Assembly: GCF_019703515.2 (NCBI RefSeq)
Contig: NC_059362.1
Location: forward strand, 44,691,826 to 44,755,825
DNA from: Myxocyprinus asiaticus
Taxonomy: Eukaryota > Chordata > Actinopteri > Cypriniformes > Catostomidae
Direction of reading: 5' to 3'
Length of the DNA: 64,000 nucleotides
In this document: one piece after another, positions 1-32,199 of the stretch
Numbering within the stretch: the stretch's first letter is position 1
Layout of the letters: every line of letters starts with the position of its first letter
The notes under the pieces: generated by a model
Database searches by the model: none
Told to the model about the DNA's origin: nothing
The model's input: the letters and a program-made list of their open reading frames with translations, nothing else
Made by a program: the position numbers and the translations under genes

Positions 1-2140
1 CGGTGCTACAGAGCACAAGCACAAGAACAGTTTTTACCCTCAGGCCATTTACCACATGAACAATTAAGCTGCCTTCAGGACTCCCATAGTGTAATAATGT
101 ATAAATACGTTGTGTACATATGTAAATCCACTCATATTTAATTCAATAACTGTACATACCCCTACCTTGCACATATATTACTAGAGGTTGACCGATATAT
201 CGGTTTTGCCGATTAATCGGCACCGATAACAGATTTCCGGGACTATCGGTTATTGGCAAAAATCCACACCGATAGTTTTTCCCCGTTGCGTCCGGTGCTG
301 GAGCAGCTGGGAAGGGTCTGCTGTCGTTATACAGTATGAGAGCGGCCTCTAGAGGCGAAATAAAAATCACTTCACTGATGCCTTGTGGTGTTTGTTTTGA
401 CATGAGACTACACTCTGCATGGAGCGAAACACTTCAAATGCGGATTTAAAACATCAACAATGAAAAGGCATGTATACGGTACACTACAGTACATGTTGTC
501 ATATCATTATAAAGTAATTAATTTGTTGACTAGATGCTATATTAGCAGAGAACAGCAGTATGTTTGCCAACAAGGCAGAGAGGGTGCTAACATTAAAGCT
601 AACCTCAAGCTGTTAGAACAATGTGACAAAAATACACACAAGTCCTACCCAAATGTATAAATGTTACGATTGTTACCATCTATTTGCATATCCAGCTGGT
701 CAAGTTTATGCATTCGTTAGCCAGCTAAGTTGCATATTTAAAGCTAGTGACATAAGAAAGCAAATTAATATCTTCATGCAGCCGAGAGAAACGTATAAAC
801 AAATCAGAAAGCATCTGATTTTAATTCATTTTTTTTATCCTCACTGTAATACGATGACTTCAGATCGATCACATTCTTGCGCTAAAAAAGGCTTGACACA
901 GTGCAACAAATACAGTTTAACAGAAAGCAGCTGTCTCAATATGCTTTTAAGGTTATTTTTAATTAGACACTTCATCTGAAAAACAGCACTCCTGCACAAG
1001 ACACTGAATAAACAAAAAAGTTTGTCTAGCACGTGTTTACATAGAAAAACAAATGCATAGTTGCAAATGCGTTCGGTATGAACAGCCCCTTACAGTTGGT
1101 GGAGGTCTTTGGCCATTGCGTCTTGCTCTCTTATAAGCGTTTCTCAGATTAAGCAATGAGTTGTTTAAATGCTGTCAGGAAAGATGTTCAACTTGGAAAT
1201 GTGTGTCTTGAGATCCTCACGTTCAGTTCCAGTCTGTTGTGTTTCGTCTGATTGAACAGCCCCTGGCCTGGGCTCATAGTCTGAGCCGCTTCTCCATCGA
1301 GTTCAGCCGAATACCACTGCTATCTGGGAGTATTGCTACTCTACATACAACTGTACTGAATAAAAAACAATGTGGTATTACGCTGTTATTATGAAGCTTC
1401 AGTCTGGAGTAGCAGGAACCAGTGCAAGTGTAACACCATGTGAACTGTCTACTGAAGCGTTTTCCCTCCTCATTTTACTTTTAACATTTGAGAATATGGG
1501 CCGACTAAAACTTTTTATTTCTTTATTTTATGCACATTAGTTGAAAATGAAATGCTCTTTTTTAACAGCCAGGATAGGAATGTTCTATGTAATAATATAA
1601 CAGTGCTGAATGGTTTATGCATTTATTGCGCCCTCTTGTGGACTAAGGAAACAATGTCAATTTAAAAATCAGCTGATTTTAAAATTCGAATATTAGTTCA
1701 TATATATTAATATTTCTATATTTATTTCACTTAAAAGTACAATACATTTCATGGTTCAGTCAGTACTGTTTATTTTTGTAATAAATCTCAGCACTATTTT
1801 ACTTTGTGTTATTTTTCATTCAATATACATTTTTAAAACTATCGTTTGATTAACCGGTTAACGGCAGGTACTGCCCAAATTAGTTATCGTGTCGGTAAAA
1901 TCCACTGTCGGTTGACCTCTATATATTACCACTTGCACATGTACATATGCCATACTATGTTATATGTCAAATTTTTTTGTATGTCTATTTATACTCTTAC
2001 CTTGTTTTATATTCTGTGTCTCACTGTAATGTTCTGTGTGCACTTGTTTCTCCTATCACCAAAAATAAATAAATAAATTCATTCTGTACGGGAGCACATG
2101 ACAATAATGCTAATTCTGATTCTATCTACTGTATCTATCT
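1..2140 (+). repeat. LINE 3'-tail remnant, split by the hAT element at 182-1921
   Basis: Sequence 1-173 and 1930-2140 reads as one unit once the hAT element is removed. It ends in ctcactgtaatgttctgtg and ctaattctgattctatct, resembling the 3' tail of fish LINEs that end in TTCTGA-like repeats. No ORF is left. The exact family is uncertain. Confidence 0.4.
182..1921. mobile_element. Non-autonomous hAT element, 1,740 bp, with perfect 8-bp target duplication
   Basis: Terminal inverted repeats are TAGAGGTTGACCGA at 182 and its complement ending at 1921. Flanks 174-181 and 1922-1929 are both TATATTAC, a perfect 8-bp duplication, the hAT hallmark. No transposase frame is seen; the two short ORFs inside are not recognised. 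Internal sequence near 950-1100 includes a piece ending in a GTTCGGTATGAACAGCCCC-type terminus found in other fish MITEs, suggesting a composite origin. Confidence 0.85.
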
Positions 2141-2149
2141 ATCTATCTA

Positions 2150-3580
2150 TAGTTGAAGTCCCATTCACAGATTTAATACATGATTAATATCGTTTAGTAC
2201 ATCTACTTTGTGCATGACATGAGTCATTTTTACAACAATTATTTACAGACAGACTGTTTCACATTTAATTGACTATATCACAATTCCAGTGGGTCAGAAG
2301 TTTACATACACTAAGTTAACTGTGCCTTTAAGCAGCTTGGAAAATTCCAGAAAATTATGTCAAGCCTTTAGACAATTAGCTTCTGATAGGAGGTGTACTG
2401 AATTGGAGGTGTACCTGTGGATGTATTTTAAGGCCTACATTCAAACTCAGTGCCTCTTTGCTTGACATCACTGAAAAATCAAAAGAAATCAGCCAAGACC
2501 TCAGAAAAAAAATTGTGGACCTCCACAAGTCTGGTTCATCCTTGGGAGCAATTTCCAAATGGCTGAAGGTACCACGTTCATCTGTACAAACAACAGTACA
2601 CAAGTATAAACACCATGGGACCACGTAGCCATAGAACCGCTCAGGAAGGAGACGCATTCTGTCTCCTAGAGATGAACGTAGTTTGGTGCGAAAAGTGCTA
2701 ATCAATCCCAGAACATCAGCAAAGGACCTTGTGAAGATGCTGCAGGAAACCAGTAGACAAGTATCTATATCCACAGTAAAACGTGTCCTATATCAACATA
2801 ACCTGAAAGGCTGCTCGGCAACGAAGAAGCCACTGCTACAAAACCGCCATAAAAAAGCCAGACTACAGTTTGCAAGTGCACATGAGGACAAAGATCTTAC
2901 TTTTTGGAGAAATGCCCTCTGGTCTAATGAAACAAAAATGTAACTGTTTGGCCATAATGACCATCGTTATGTTTGGAGGAAAAAGGGTGAGGCTTGCAAG
3001 CCTAAGAACACCATCCCAACCGTGAAGCATGGGGATGGCAGCATCATGTTGGGTGGGTCTTCCAAATTGACAATGACACCAAGCATGCCTCCAAAGTTGT
3101 GGCAAAATGGCTTAAGGACAACAAAGTCAAGGTATTGGAGTGGCCATCTCAAAGCCCTGACCTCAATCCGATAGAAAATTTGTGGGCAGAACTGAAAAAG
3201 CGTGTGCGAGCAAGGAGGCCTACAAACCTGACTCAGTTACACCAGTTCTGTTTGGAGGAATGGGACAAAATTCCAGCAACTTATTGTGAGAAGCTTGTGG
3301 AAGGATACCCAAAACATTTGACCCAAATTAAACAATTTAAAGGAAATGCTACCAAATACTAACAAAGTGTATGTAAACTTCTGACCCACTGGGAATGTGA
3401 TGAAAGAAATAAAAGCTGAAATAAATCATTCTCTCTACTATTATTCTGACATTTCATATTCTTAAAATAAAGTAGTGATCCTAACTGACCTAAGACAGGG
3501 AATGTTTTCTATGATTAAATGTCAGGAATTGTGAAAAACTGAGTTTAAATGTATTTGGCTAAGGTGTATGTAAACTGCTA
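2150..3580 (+). mobile_element. Sleeping-Beauty-type Tc1 element, decayed, in a (ATCT)n microsatellite
   Basis: The left end AGTTGAAGTCCCATTC follows TA, with an inner repeat CAGTGGGTCAGAAGTTTAC at 2287. The inverse of the inner repeat is at 3366-3392 and an outer one (GTGTATGTAAACT) at 3561-3576. This is the IR/DR layout of the salmonid/Sleeping Beauty Tc1 group. Both flanks are ATCT repeats, so the element landed at a TA in a tetranucleotide array. The outer repeats are eroded. Confidence 0.85.
2470..3362 (+). pseudogene. Tc1/Sleeping-Beauty-type transposase relic
   Basis: The frame begins at a mutated start (ACT in place of ATG) with the N-terminal helix-turn-helix, which is interrupted by two in-frame stops (TAG, TAG) near 2627. 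It continues from 2683 (NPRTSAKDLVKMLQETSRQV) to 2943, where a further stop follows WSNETKM; the first catalytic Asp of WSDETK is Asn here. The core between is shortened by roughly 130 bases against the 340-residue family length. The tail from 3099 ([19 protein letters not shown]) keeps the catalytic Glu. It is inactive. Confidence 0.85.
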
Positions 3581-3599
3581 TCTATCTTTCTATCTATCA

Positions 3600-4538
3600 T
3601 GAGCAAAATCATTATAACACAAACTTACAGACTCTAACATGAAGCAAAACATTTATAATGTACAAATATATCGCAAAAATGTCACTTAAGTGAAAAAATC
3701 ATCACATAACATTAAGTTTCTATAATAATTGGTGTATGTTTATGTGAAGGTGACTGTTCTGGGCCTGCGTCTGCTCAATTCCACCGAAAAACATGTGGAT
3801 TTAATGTCAGTTACTAGCACAGAAAGCTTGTATATAATCTTACTTAAATATTCAAACTGAATTATCCCTTAGTAAATATAAAATACGTGTATCTATGAAA
3901 CAAATGTGAATTTGAAACTCATTTACCTTCTGTGTGTTATGAGCACAGCAGCATTAGCCGGTCAGAGAATACAGGACTCTACCAAACGTCATCACGTCAG
4001 TTTAACGTTAGAGTTATTAATAGTTTTGTTGCATTTTAAGTATTTTCTAAAATATACATATATATATCTTTTGTATAAAGGTTTAATCGAGTTATGAAAT
4101 AAGTAAATAATTATTGAAACGTTCTAAAAGATTTTAATGACGTAAATCAGCACGCTATGCGCTTTACCTCCCTAGTGCTGTCAGTGGTTGAGTCCAATGA
4201 CGTCAGGAGAAGAGTAATGGCTGCTGGACTCATGCTACACAGTTGAGTTACAAATATCAATTAAAGATGATTTTTCATGCACTTATTAGCTATCAAACCG
4301 TCTGAAATCAAAGGTGACACTGCAAGATACGGGTATGCAAACTTTTTTTACACAAGCGTTGTCCGATTTTGAAGCTAATCTGTATATATGATAGGCTGCC
4401 TGTTGTTTTCATTCAGTTAGATGTGAGAAGTTTTAAATTAAGAGGTGATTTTATCAGTTATGTCTTGGAATACATACGTAATCATTTATTCCTTGTAAAT
4501 CTGGCTAGATCAACTGTACAGTCCTGAACTCACCTGTT
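3600..4538. other. Intergenic, no repeat or gene recognised
   Basis: AT-rich sequence without recognised transposon ends or plausible ORFs. It contains the CCAAT/CRE pair at 4194-4205 and several CpG-containing motifs (cgtcatcacgtcag near 3988). It is the best place to look for the cpsf2 noncoding first exon. Confidence 0.3.
4194..4205 (+). promoter_or_regulatory. Candidate cpsf2 promoter: CCAAT box fused to a palindromic CRE
   Basis: CCAATGACGTCA combines a CCAAT box (about 4194-4198) with the full palindromic CRE TGACGTCA at 4198-4205. It lies in a stretch (3,600-4,540) without recognised repeats, about 4.5 kb before the cpsf2 start codon, and the first cpsf2 exon is noncoding and must be upstream. 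Both motifs are common housekeeping-promoter elements. Assignment to cpsf2 is inference. Confidence 0.3.
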
Positions 4539-4539
4539 A

Positions 4540-5452
4540 CACCGTGTAACAAATGTATTTTTATTTTTTTTGGTTCCTGGGTAGTGTTATTTCCTAATTG
4601 CTTATACCTCAAAAGTATAGAAAATGGCTATTATTCCCCACAAACTTTGCTTTTGTGACCAGGACAGTGATATTTTGAAATTTACCTATTTTCCAGAACA
4701 TTCCAGATAGATTCAGTGCTGAGTAAACTTGGAGTAACTTCTAGAACTTTCCAGTAATATAAATAGTAGTATAAATACAGGGGCCTTAAGCCAACCAGTT
4801 CAGTTTATTTCCAGCTGCTAAGTGGATACATATCAAGACCTTGCTGGACGCCTTGAAGTATGATGAGTACAGCTGGGAGGTCATAGGAGACTTCAAAATG
4901 GTGGCATTCCTGATGGGTCTCCAAGGCGGTTTTACCAAGTTTCCCTGCTATCTTTGCCTTTGGGACAGCAGGGACACCAAGGCACACTACCACAGACGGG
5001 ACTGGCCACAGTGGACCGAGTTCTCTGTGAGGAGGAACGACGTCAAGCGGGAGCCACTGGTGGACCCCCAGAAGGTGCTGATGCCACCATTGCACATCAA
5101 ATTGGGCCATAAGAAACAATTTGTCAGAGCTCTAGATAAGCAGTCGGCAGCCTTCAAGTACCTTCAAGACTTCTTCCCTAAGCTGTCTGAGGCAAAGGTC
5201 AAAGCCGGTGTCTTCGTCGGACCACAGATAAAGAAGGATTTTGGATTCAAATGTTGTTTTTTTCTGACTTTATGTGAACAAAAAGACACATTCGCCCGTT
5301 TCTCATTGGAAATAGGTACATTTCAAAATATCACTGTCCTGGTCACAAAAGCAAAGTTTGTGGGGAATAATAGACATTTTCTATACTTTTGAGGCATAAG
5401 CAATTAGGAAATAACACTTACTACCCAGGAACAAAAACTGTGTTACATAGTG
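4540..5452 (+). mobile_element. CACTA/EnSpm-like element with long inverted repeats and TTA duplication
   Basis: The ends are CACCGTGTAAC (4540) and GTTACATAGTG (ending 5452), that is CACTA-type termini. TTA flanks both sides (4537-4539 and 5453-5455). About 150 bases at each end (to about 4690, and from about 5300) are inverted copies, including tcctgggtag and aaaagtatagaaaatg. Between them is one coding fragment. Superfamily placement rests on CACTA ends plus a 3-bp duplication and is inference. Confidence 0.6.
4841..5260 (+). pseudogene. Fragment of a transposon-encoded protein (CACTA-like element)
   Basis: An open frame encodes YDEYSWEVIGDFKMVAFLMG, FTKFPCYLCLWDSRDTKAHY, and PLHIKLGHKKQFVRALDKQS, then runs into the right inverted repeat. 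The CxxC...H pattern (CYLCLWDS...HYHRR) suggests a zinc-binding piece. Very similar uncharacterised proteins occur in fish and invertebrates as I recall, but I cannot name a family. Only an internal fragment of about 140 residues survives, with no start of its own and no identifiable catalytic residues. Confidence 0.55.
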
Positions 5453-5554
5453 TTATCATTGTGTTTATTTGTTCGGGAAAAAAAATGCATGTTTTTGTAT
5501 GTTGTTTTTATAATATGCTGTTTTTGTAAATGGTTTACAAAATTGGATGAAATA

Positions 5555-5650
5555 CCATGGTACTGATTGAATACCATGTTTATAAAATGGTATTTCAAGG
5601 TGCTTCACAGAATACCATGGTGCATGTCCAAAAAACATGGTATTACTGAA
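5555..5650. repeat. Cluster of degenerate ACCATGGTA palindromes
   Basis: ATACCATGGTAC and variants (ataccatgtt, aaatggtatt, ataccatggtgc, acatggtatt) recur within about 100 bases. The same word dominates 38275-38465. Confidence 0.5.
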
Positions 5651-5737
5651 GGATTACCCTGATTGTAAAGTACATTTAAAATAATCCCATTGTACTAAAA
5701 CACGTATTGCAATAAACATACAGTATATACATATATA

Positions 5738-8434
5738 GACTGGTGGACAAAAGTTTGGAATAATGTACAGATTTTGCTCTTATGGAAAGAAATTGGTGCT
5801 TTTATTCACCAAAGTAGCATTAAACTGATCACAATGTATAGTCAGGACATTAATAATGTGAAAAATTACTATTACAATTAAAAAAAAAAAAAAAAATGTT
5901 CAGAACTTCTTAAACTACTTCAAAGATTTCTCATCAAAAAATCCTCCACGTGCAGCAATGACAGCTTTGCAGATCCTTGTTATTCTAGCTGTCAGTTTGT
6001 CCAGATACTCAGGTGACATTTCACCCCACACTTCCTGTAGCACTTGCCGTAGATGTGTCTGTCTTGTCGGGCACTTCTCATGCACCTTACAGTCTAGCTG
6101 ATCCCACAAAAGCTCAATGGGGTTAAGATCCATAACACTCTTTTCCAATTATCTGTTGTTCAACGTCTGTGTTTCTTTGCCCACTCTAACATTTAGTTTT
6201 TCTGTTTCAAAAGTGGCTTTTTCTTTGCAATTCTTCCCATAAGGCCTGCACCCCTGAGTCTCCTCTTTACTGTTGTGCAACCCCAATTCCAAAAAAGTTG
6301 GGACAGTATGAAAAATGCTGATAAAAACAAAAAGGAGTGATTTGTAAATTATATTCACCCTTTGCTTTATTGAAAGCACTACAACTACACACTACAACTA
6401 TGTTTTTCATTGAATTTCATCGTTATTTTTATGTACAGTAATTTCAACACGCTCCAAAAAAGTTGAGACGGGCAATTTAAGACTAATAACAATTTGACGA
6501 GTTGAAATGAGGCGATGTGAAACAGGAGATGGTAAACAGGTGAGGCAATGGTGTTATAGTATATAAGGAGCCTCCATAAACAGCCTAGTCCTTCAAGAGC
6601 AAGGATCATTCAAGACTTGTCAATTTGCCAACAGATGCTTCAGCAAGTAATGCAGCACTTTGAGAACAATGTTCCCCAATGACAAATTGGAAGGATTTGG
6701 GGCATTTTACCCTCTACAGTGCACAATATAGTTAAAAGATTCATGGAATCTGGTCAAATCTCTGTGCGTAAAGGGCAAGACGAAAACCATTTCTGAATGC
6801 GTGTGATCTCTGATCCCTCAGACGTCACTGTCTTAAAAAACATCATTCATCTGTAATGGATATCATGAACATGGGTTTGGGATAACTTTAGTAAACCTTT
6901 GTTAGTCAACACCACTCGCCGCTGCATCCACAGATGCAAATTAAGATTTTACTATGCAAAGCAGAAGCCATACATCAACACTGTCCAGAAGCGCTGATGA
7001 CTTCTCTGGGCTCGGTCTCATCTTAGATGGAAAGTGGAACTGTGTGTTTTGGTCTGAAGAGTCCACATTTCCAAACATTTTTGAAAAACACTGCCATTGT
7101 GTTCTCCGGGCCAAAGAGGAAAAGGGCCATCCAAGCTGTTATTAGCATCAGGTCCAAAAGCCAGTGTCTGTATGGGCCAGGGGTGTGTCAGTGCCCATAG
7201 CAGTGAGAACACCATGAATGCTGACAGACATGTACAAATTTTGGAGCAACATATACTGCCATCCAGCACCGTCTTTTCCAGGGACGTCCCTGCATTTTCC
7301 AACAGGACAACTTCAAACCACACACTGCCCGGATTTCAAGTGCATGGCCGAATAAGCAGAGATTGCAGGTGCTAGATTGGCGTGCCTGCAGTTCTGATAC
7401 GCACACAGCACCCCGTACAATTGTGCAGCTAAAGACCTACATAGTGGATGAATGGGGGAAAATTCCACTTTTTAAACTTAACAAACTTGTGTCTTCAGTG
7501 CCTAAATGCTTAATAAGTGTTATTAGAAGAAATGGTGATGTTTCACAGTGGTAAACATCGACTGTCCCAACTTATTTGGAGCATGTTGCAATCATCTAAT
7601 TTGAAATTGAAAGGAAATACATCATATAATGTGTAGTTGTAGTGCTTTAAGTATAATTCAAAGGGTGAATATAATTTACAAATCACTCCTTTTTGTTTTT
7701 ATTAGCATTTATCATACTGTCCCAACATTTTCTGAATTGGGGTTGTACATGAAACTGGTGTTGAGCGGGTAGAATTCAATGAAGCTGTCAGCTGAGGACA
7801 TGTGAGGCGTCTATTTCTCAAACTAGAGACTCTGATGTACTTATCCTCTTGTTTAGTTGTACATCTGGCCTTCCACATCTCTTTCTGTCCTTGTTAGAGC
7901 CAGTTGTTCTTTGTCTTTGAAGACTGTAGTGTACACCTTTGTGTGAAATCTTCAGTTTTTTGGCAATTTCAAGCATTATATAGCCTTCATTCCTCAAAAC
8001 AATGATTGACGGATGAGTTTCTAGAGAAAGCTGTTTCTTTTTTTTTGGTGTTTTTTTTGTTGTTGCCATTTTTTTGACCAAGACATGCCAGTCTATTGCA
8101 TACTGTAGCAACTCAAAAACAAACACAAAGACAATGTTAAGCTTTATTTAATGAACCAAATAGCTTTCAACAGTGTTTGATATAATGGCAAGTGATTTTC
8201 TAGTACCAAATTAGCAATTTAGCATGATTACTCAAGGATAAGGTGTTGGAGTGATGGCTGCTGTCTAGATTTCAACAAAAATTACTTTTTTCATATAGTG
8301 ATGGTGCTGTTTTTTACATCAGTAATGTCCTGACTATACTTTGTTGAATGCCACTTTGGTGAATAAAAGTACCAATTTCCTTCCGAAACAGCAAAATCTG
8401 TACATTATTCCAAACTTTTGGCCGCTAGTGTGTG
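5738..8434 (-). mobile_element. Tc1-like element, internally deleted, split by another Tc1 element (copy 1)
   Basis: Ends are GACTGGTGGACAAAAGTTTGG (from 5738) and the inverse CCAAACTTTTGGCCGCTAGTG (to about 8434), at TA. On the minus strand are an N-terminal helix-turn-helix frame (7818-8126, SLETHPSIIVLRNEGYIMLE) and a C-terminal piece (5915-6148, VMDLNPIELLWDQLDCKVHE). The middle of the transposase with both catalytic Asp is missing. A second element occupies 6278-7745. The copy at 39347-40567 shows the same structure without that insertion. Confidence 0.88.
6278..7745 (+). mobile_element. Tc1/mariner-family element (CAACCCCAATTCC ends) nested in the previous one
   Basis: The element begins CAACCCCAATTCC and ends GGAATTGGGGTTG-like at 7745, with TA on the right and TG (one change) on the left. 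The empty site is seen in the copy at about 39880 (actgttgtacatgaaac), which fixes both ends. Transposase remains are recognisable in pieces on the + strand, such as GKIPLFKLNKLVSSVPKCL near 7450-7540, with many stops and frameshifts. Non-functional. Confidence 0.85.

Positions 8435-8435
<1 letters not shown>

Positions 8436-8490
<55 letters not shown>
8436..8490. repeat. (TA)n microsatellite
   Basis: Pure TA dinucleotides directly abutting the right end of the Tc1 element. Confidence 0.95.
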
Positions 8491-8493
<3 letters not shown>

Positions 8494-8652
8494 TGGTATT
8501 TGACCAAAAATTCATGCTAGTACCATTTTATGTTTTGGTTCTTTTTATTACTATCTGACTTCTGGGAAATAATCAGTTGACTGTCAGGCTGATTATTAAG
8601 ATACAATACAAACAAATCTTCAAGAACACATTCATGTTGGTGTTGTGTTTAA

Positions 8653-29826
<21,174 letters not shown>

Positions 29827-30166
29827 CTCTTCAATCGGGACTTATCTCAATGTAATTGGGACTACAACTCTAGCGTTACCCTTACTTTCCTTTTGTAGCA
29901 TATGAGTTGTGTTTTTTTTTTTATTTGTTTACCCCACATCACATGGCAGATGTTCTCTAAAAGTGACCCAAGATTAGAGCGTCTGTGTGGACTGTAGAAG
30001 AATCGTTGCTTTTCAGATTTGCTTGATGCAAAGAATGTTTTACCCCTTTGTTTTGTTCACTGATAAACTTCAGTTTTTGTAATGAAACATTGTGTCAGCT
30101 TATTCATTTTGCAGATTTGACCAAATGTGAAGTATACAACAGAGCATACTGCACTACACTGTAAAA

Positions 30167-30360
30167 AATAAAATTACATTTTATCCATCTTATGGGGGTT
30201 CTTAAGTCACAGACACAATAAAATGTGAATTACTTTGCATCTACATAAAAACACATGTTTGACCAACAATATCCCCCCAAATGTTGTCTGAACGAACAGT
30301 TTCATACTGAACAATGTTGCTGATTTGTAAGGTTTTAGCATGCATTGCAACATGAATAAA
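30167..30360 (+). promoter_or_regulatory. cpsf2: cpsf2 3' UTR polyadenylation signals
   Basis: Three AATAAA hexamers lie 340-535 bases after the cpsf2 stop, at 30167-30172, 30217-30222 and 30355-30360. The interval 29827-30400 shows no repeat signature and no ORF, fitting a 3' UTR. Which site is used cannot be told. Confidence 0.6.
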
Positions 30361-30896
30361 TTATGTGGTTAGTGTTATAGGCATATTTGTTTTGCTGTTT
30401 GCTGACTTTATGCTGTCATTGTTTTGTTTTTTTTAATTGTTGTGTGGTAAGGTTAAGAGATCATCTTTTAACCTAACGAGGTTTGTTGATTGTCACCGTT
30501 ATTGAGGTTTGTGTGTTAAGGGTTGAGGTCTACTGTGTGTCTATGTCAAACCATTGTACCCCAACTTTTTGGAATACCATTCTTCAGAGGCAAAGATTGC
30601 AGTAAACTTCATATAAAAGTAATTTAAATCCATATATGATTGAAATAGAGACAAAATGAAAGTTCTCGTATTGATAATTGGCTGAACAGGAAATGAGTGG
30701 TTCTCTCAAGAATTTTTGCATTTATTGAACAACAAATTCAGTTGGTCTAAAAGCTTGTAAGTTAGGACAAGCATTAAGACAGTTGTTGAGAACTCTTTTA
30801 CAGTGTAAGTACTGTATCTCTTCTTTCCATTTCCATGGTGACTGAACAACCGTCACTCATTATCAACCAAAATTTTTAATGTCACTTTTTTGGGGG

Positions 30897-31316
30897 GGAT
30901 TTTTCCCCTTTTTCTCCCAATTTGGAATGCCCAATTCCCAATGTCCTTTTTAAGTCCTCGTGGTAGCGTAGTGATTCGCCTCAGTCCGGGTGGCAGAGGA
31001 CGAATCCCAGTTGCCTCCGCGTCTGAGACTGTCAACCCGCGCATCTTATCACATGGCTTGTTGAGCGCATTGCCACAGAGACATAGCTTCAAGCCATCCA
31101 CTGCGGCATCCACCACGCACCCCACCGAGAACGAACCACATTATAGCAACCACGAGGAGTTTACCCCATGTGACTCTACCCACCCTAGCAACCAGGCCAA
31201 TTTGGTTGCTTAGGAGACCTGGCTGGAGTCACTCAGCACACCCTGGGATTCGAACTAGCGAGCTAGCGAACTCCAGGGGTGGTAGCCAGGGTATTTTACC
31301 ACTGAGCTACCCAGGA
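30897..31316 (-). repeat. tRNA-derived SINE, copy 4
   Basis: Inverted full-length copy, from ttttccccttttt through aatttggaatgcccaattcc to actgagctacccagg. It is about 540 bases past the last cpsf2 polyadenylation signal. Confidence 0.9.
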
Positions 31317-31912
31317 TAAACAATACGAGTTTTCACTTGAACGCCCCAATGTCGCGAGGGGGCTGCGTGAACTGTTGCCCTTGTAGGGTTATAACAACAC
31401 AGGGGTGAGTAAACAATGGCTGAATTTTCATTTTTGAAAAATTCAAGGTATACATGTTATCAGTATGTTCCCTGGGAATTAAACCCAAGACATTGCCAGC
31501 GCCATGCACCTAAAGGATATTGAAAGGAAACTTTTGTTTTGTGTGATAATATTTCTACATAAAAATGACACCATTGTTTATTTTTCATTCTCATATGAAC
31601 TACTTTTGTGCTTCATATCATCTTTCAGGTCATAACATATCCATGATATTCTGTTCTTTCCATGAAGATCTGACCCTGGGTCACAGCTCTCATAAATATT
31701 TCCAGAACAGCTGATCCTGAGCCAGTTGTTTTTGACAAAATCAGCTAGCACAGCTAACATTACATCCCATTCCCAGATATTCATTACATTGTTCGTTCTC
31801 ATCTTTATACAATGTTAAAATGGAGTAAGGTGCCATTCAGAACGAACATGTTCTTGCATTAAAGACAAAGCTAAGCGTGACCAGTGGATTTTAACAACGG
31901 AAGTTCTTTTAA
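31317..31912. other. Intergenic, no gene recognised
   Basis: Unclassified sequence. A 74-codon frame on the minus strand (31578-31802) resembles no protein I recognise and is probably chance. Confidence 0.3.
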
Positions 31913-32121
31913 GGGGGCCGTTCACATTGAAAACGTTCCAATACTAACAGTTTCGCCACATATCACTTTGATTCAGTGTCTCCCACAGGTGTGCCATGTT
32001 TTTAGACACAGTTTCAAGTTAAAAAGAACTTTAAGTGTTAAAAACATGTCTTGTGACACCTGCTTTCTGTTCGGCGCTGCATATTTTTAAGCGCGAGGAT
32101 GCATTCGTTTGAACAGCCCCC
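31913..32121. mobile_element. PIF/Harbinger-like MITE, 209 bp, TAA duplication
   Basis: Ends GGGGGCCGTTCACA and the inverse TTGAACAGCCCCC. TAA is at 31910-31912 and 32122-32124. A 3-bp TAA target and G-rich ends fit Harbinger. No coding capacity. Confidence 0.7.
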
Positions 32122-32199
32122 TAACTTGCGACAGCATCTTAAAAGCATCCCGTATGGCAAGCCGAATTGACTTTTAATTCCAAATACACATATCAGCTA

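Noticed and set aside
143..403. 86-codon minus-strand frame
   Set aside because: It crosses the left inverted repeat of the hAT element and resembles nothing; chance ORF.
7018..7406. Overlapping frames on both strands near 7100-7400
   Set aside because: They are readings of the decayed Tc1/mariner element at 6278-7745, not host genes.
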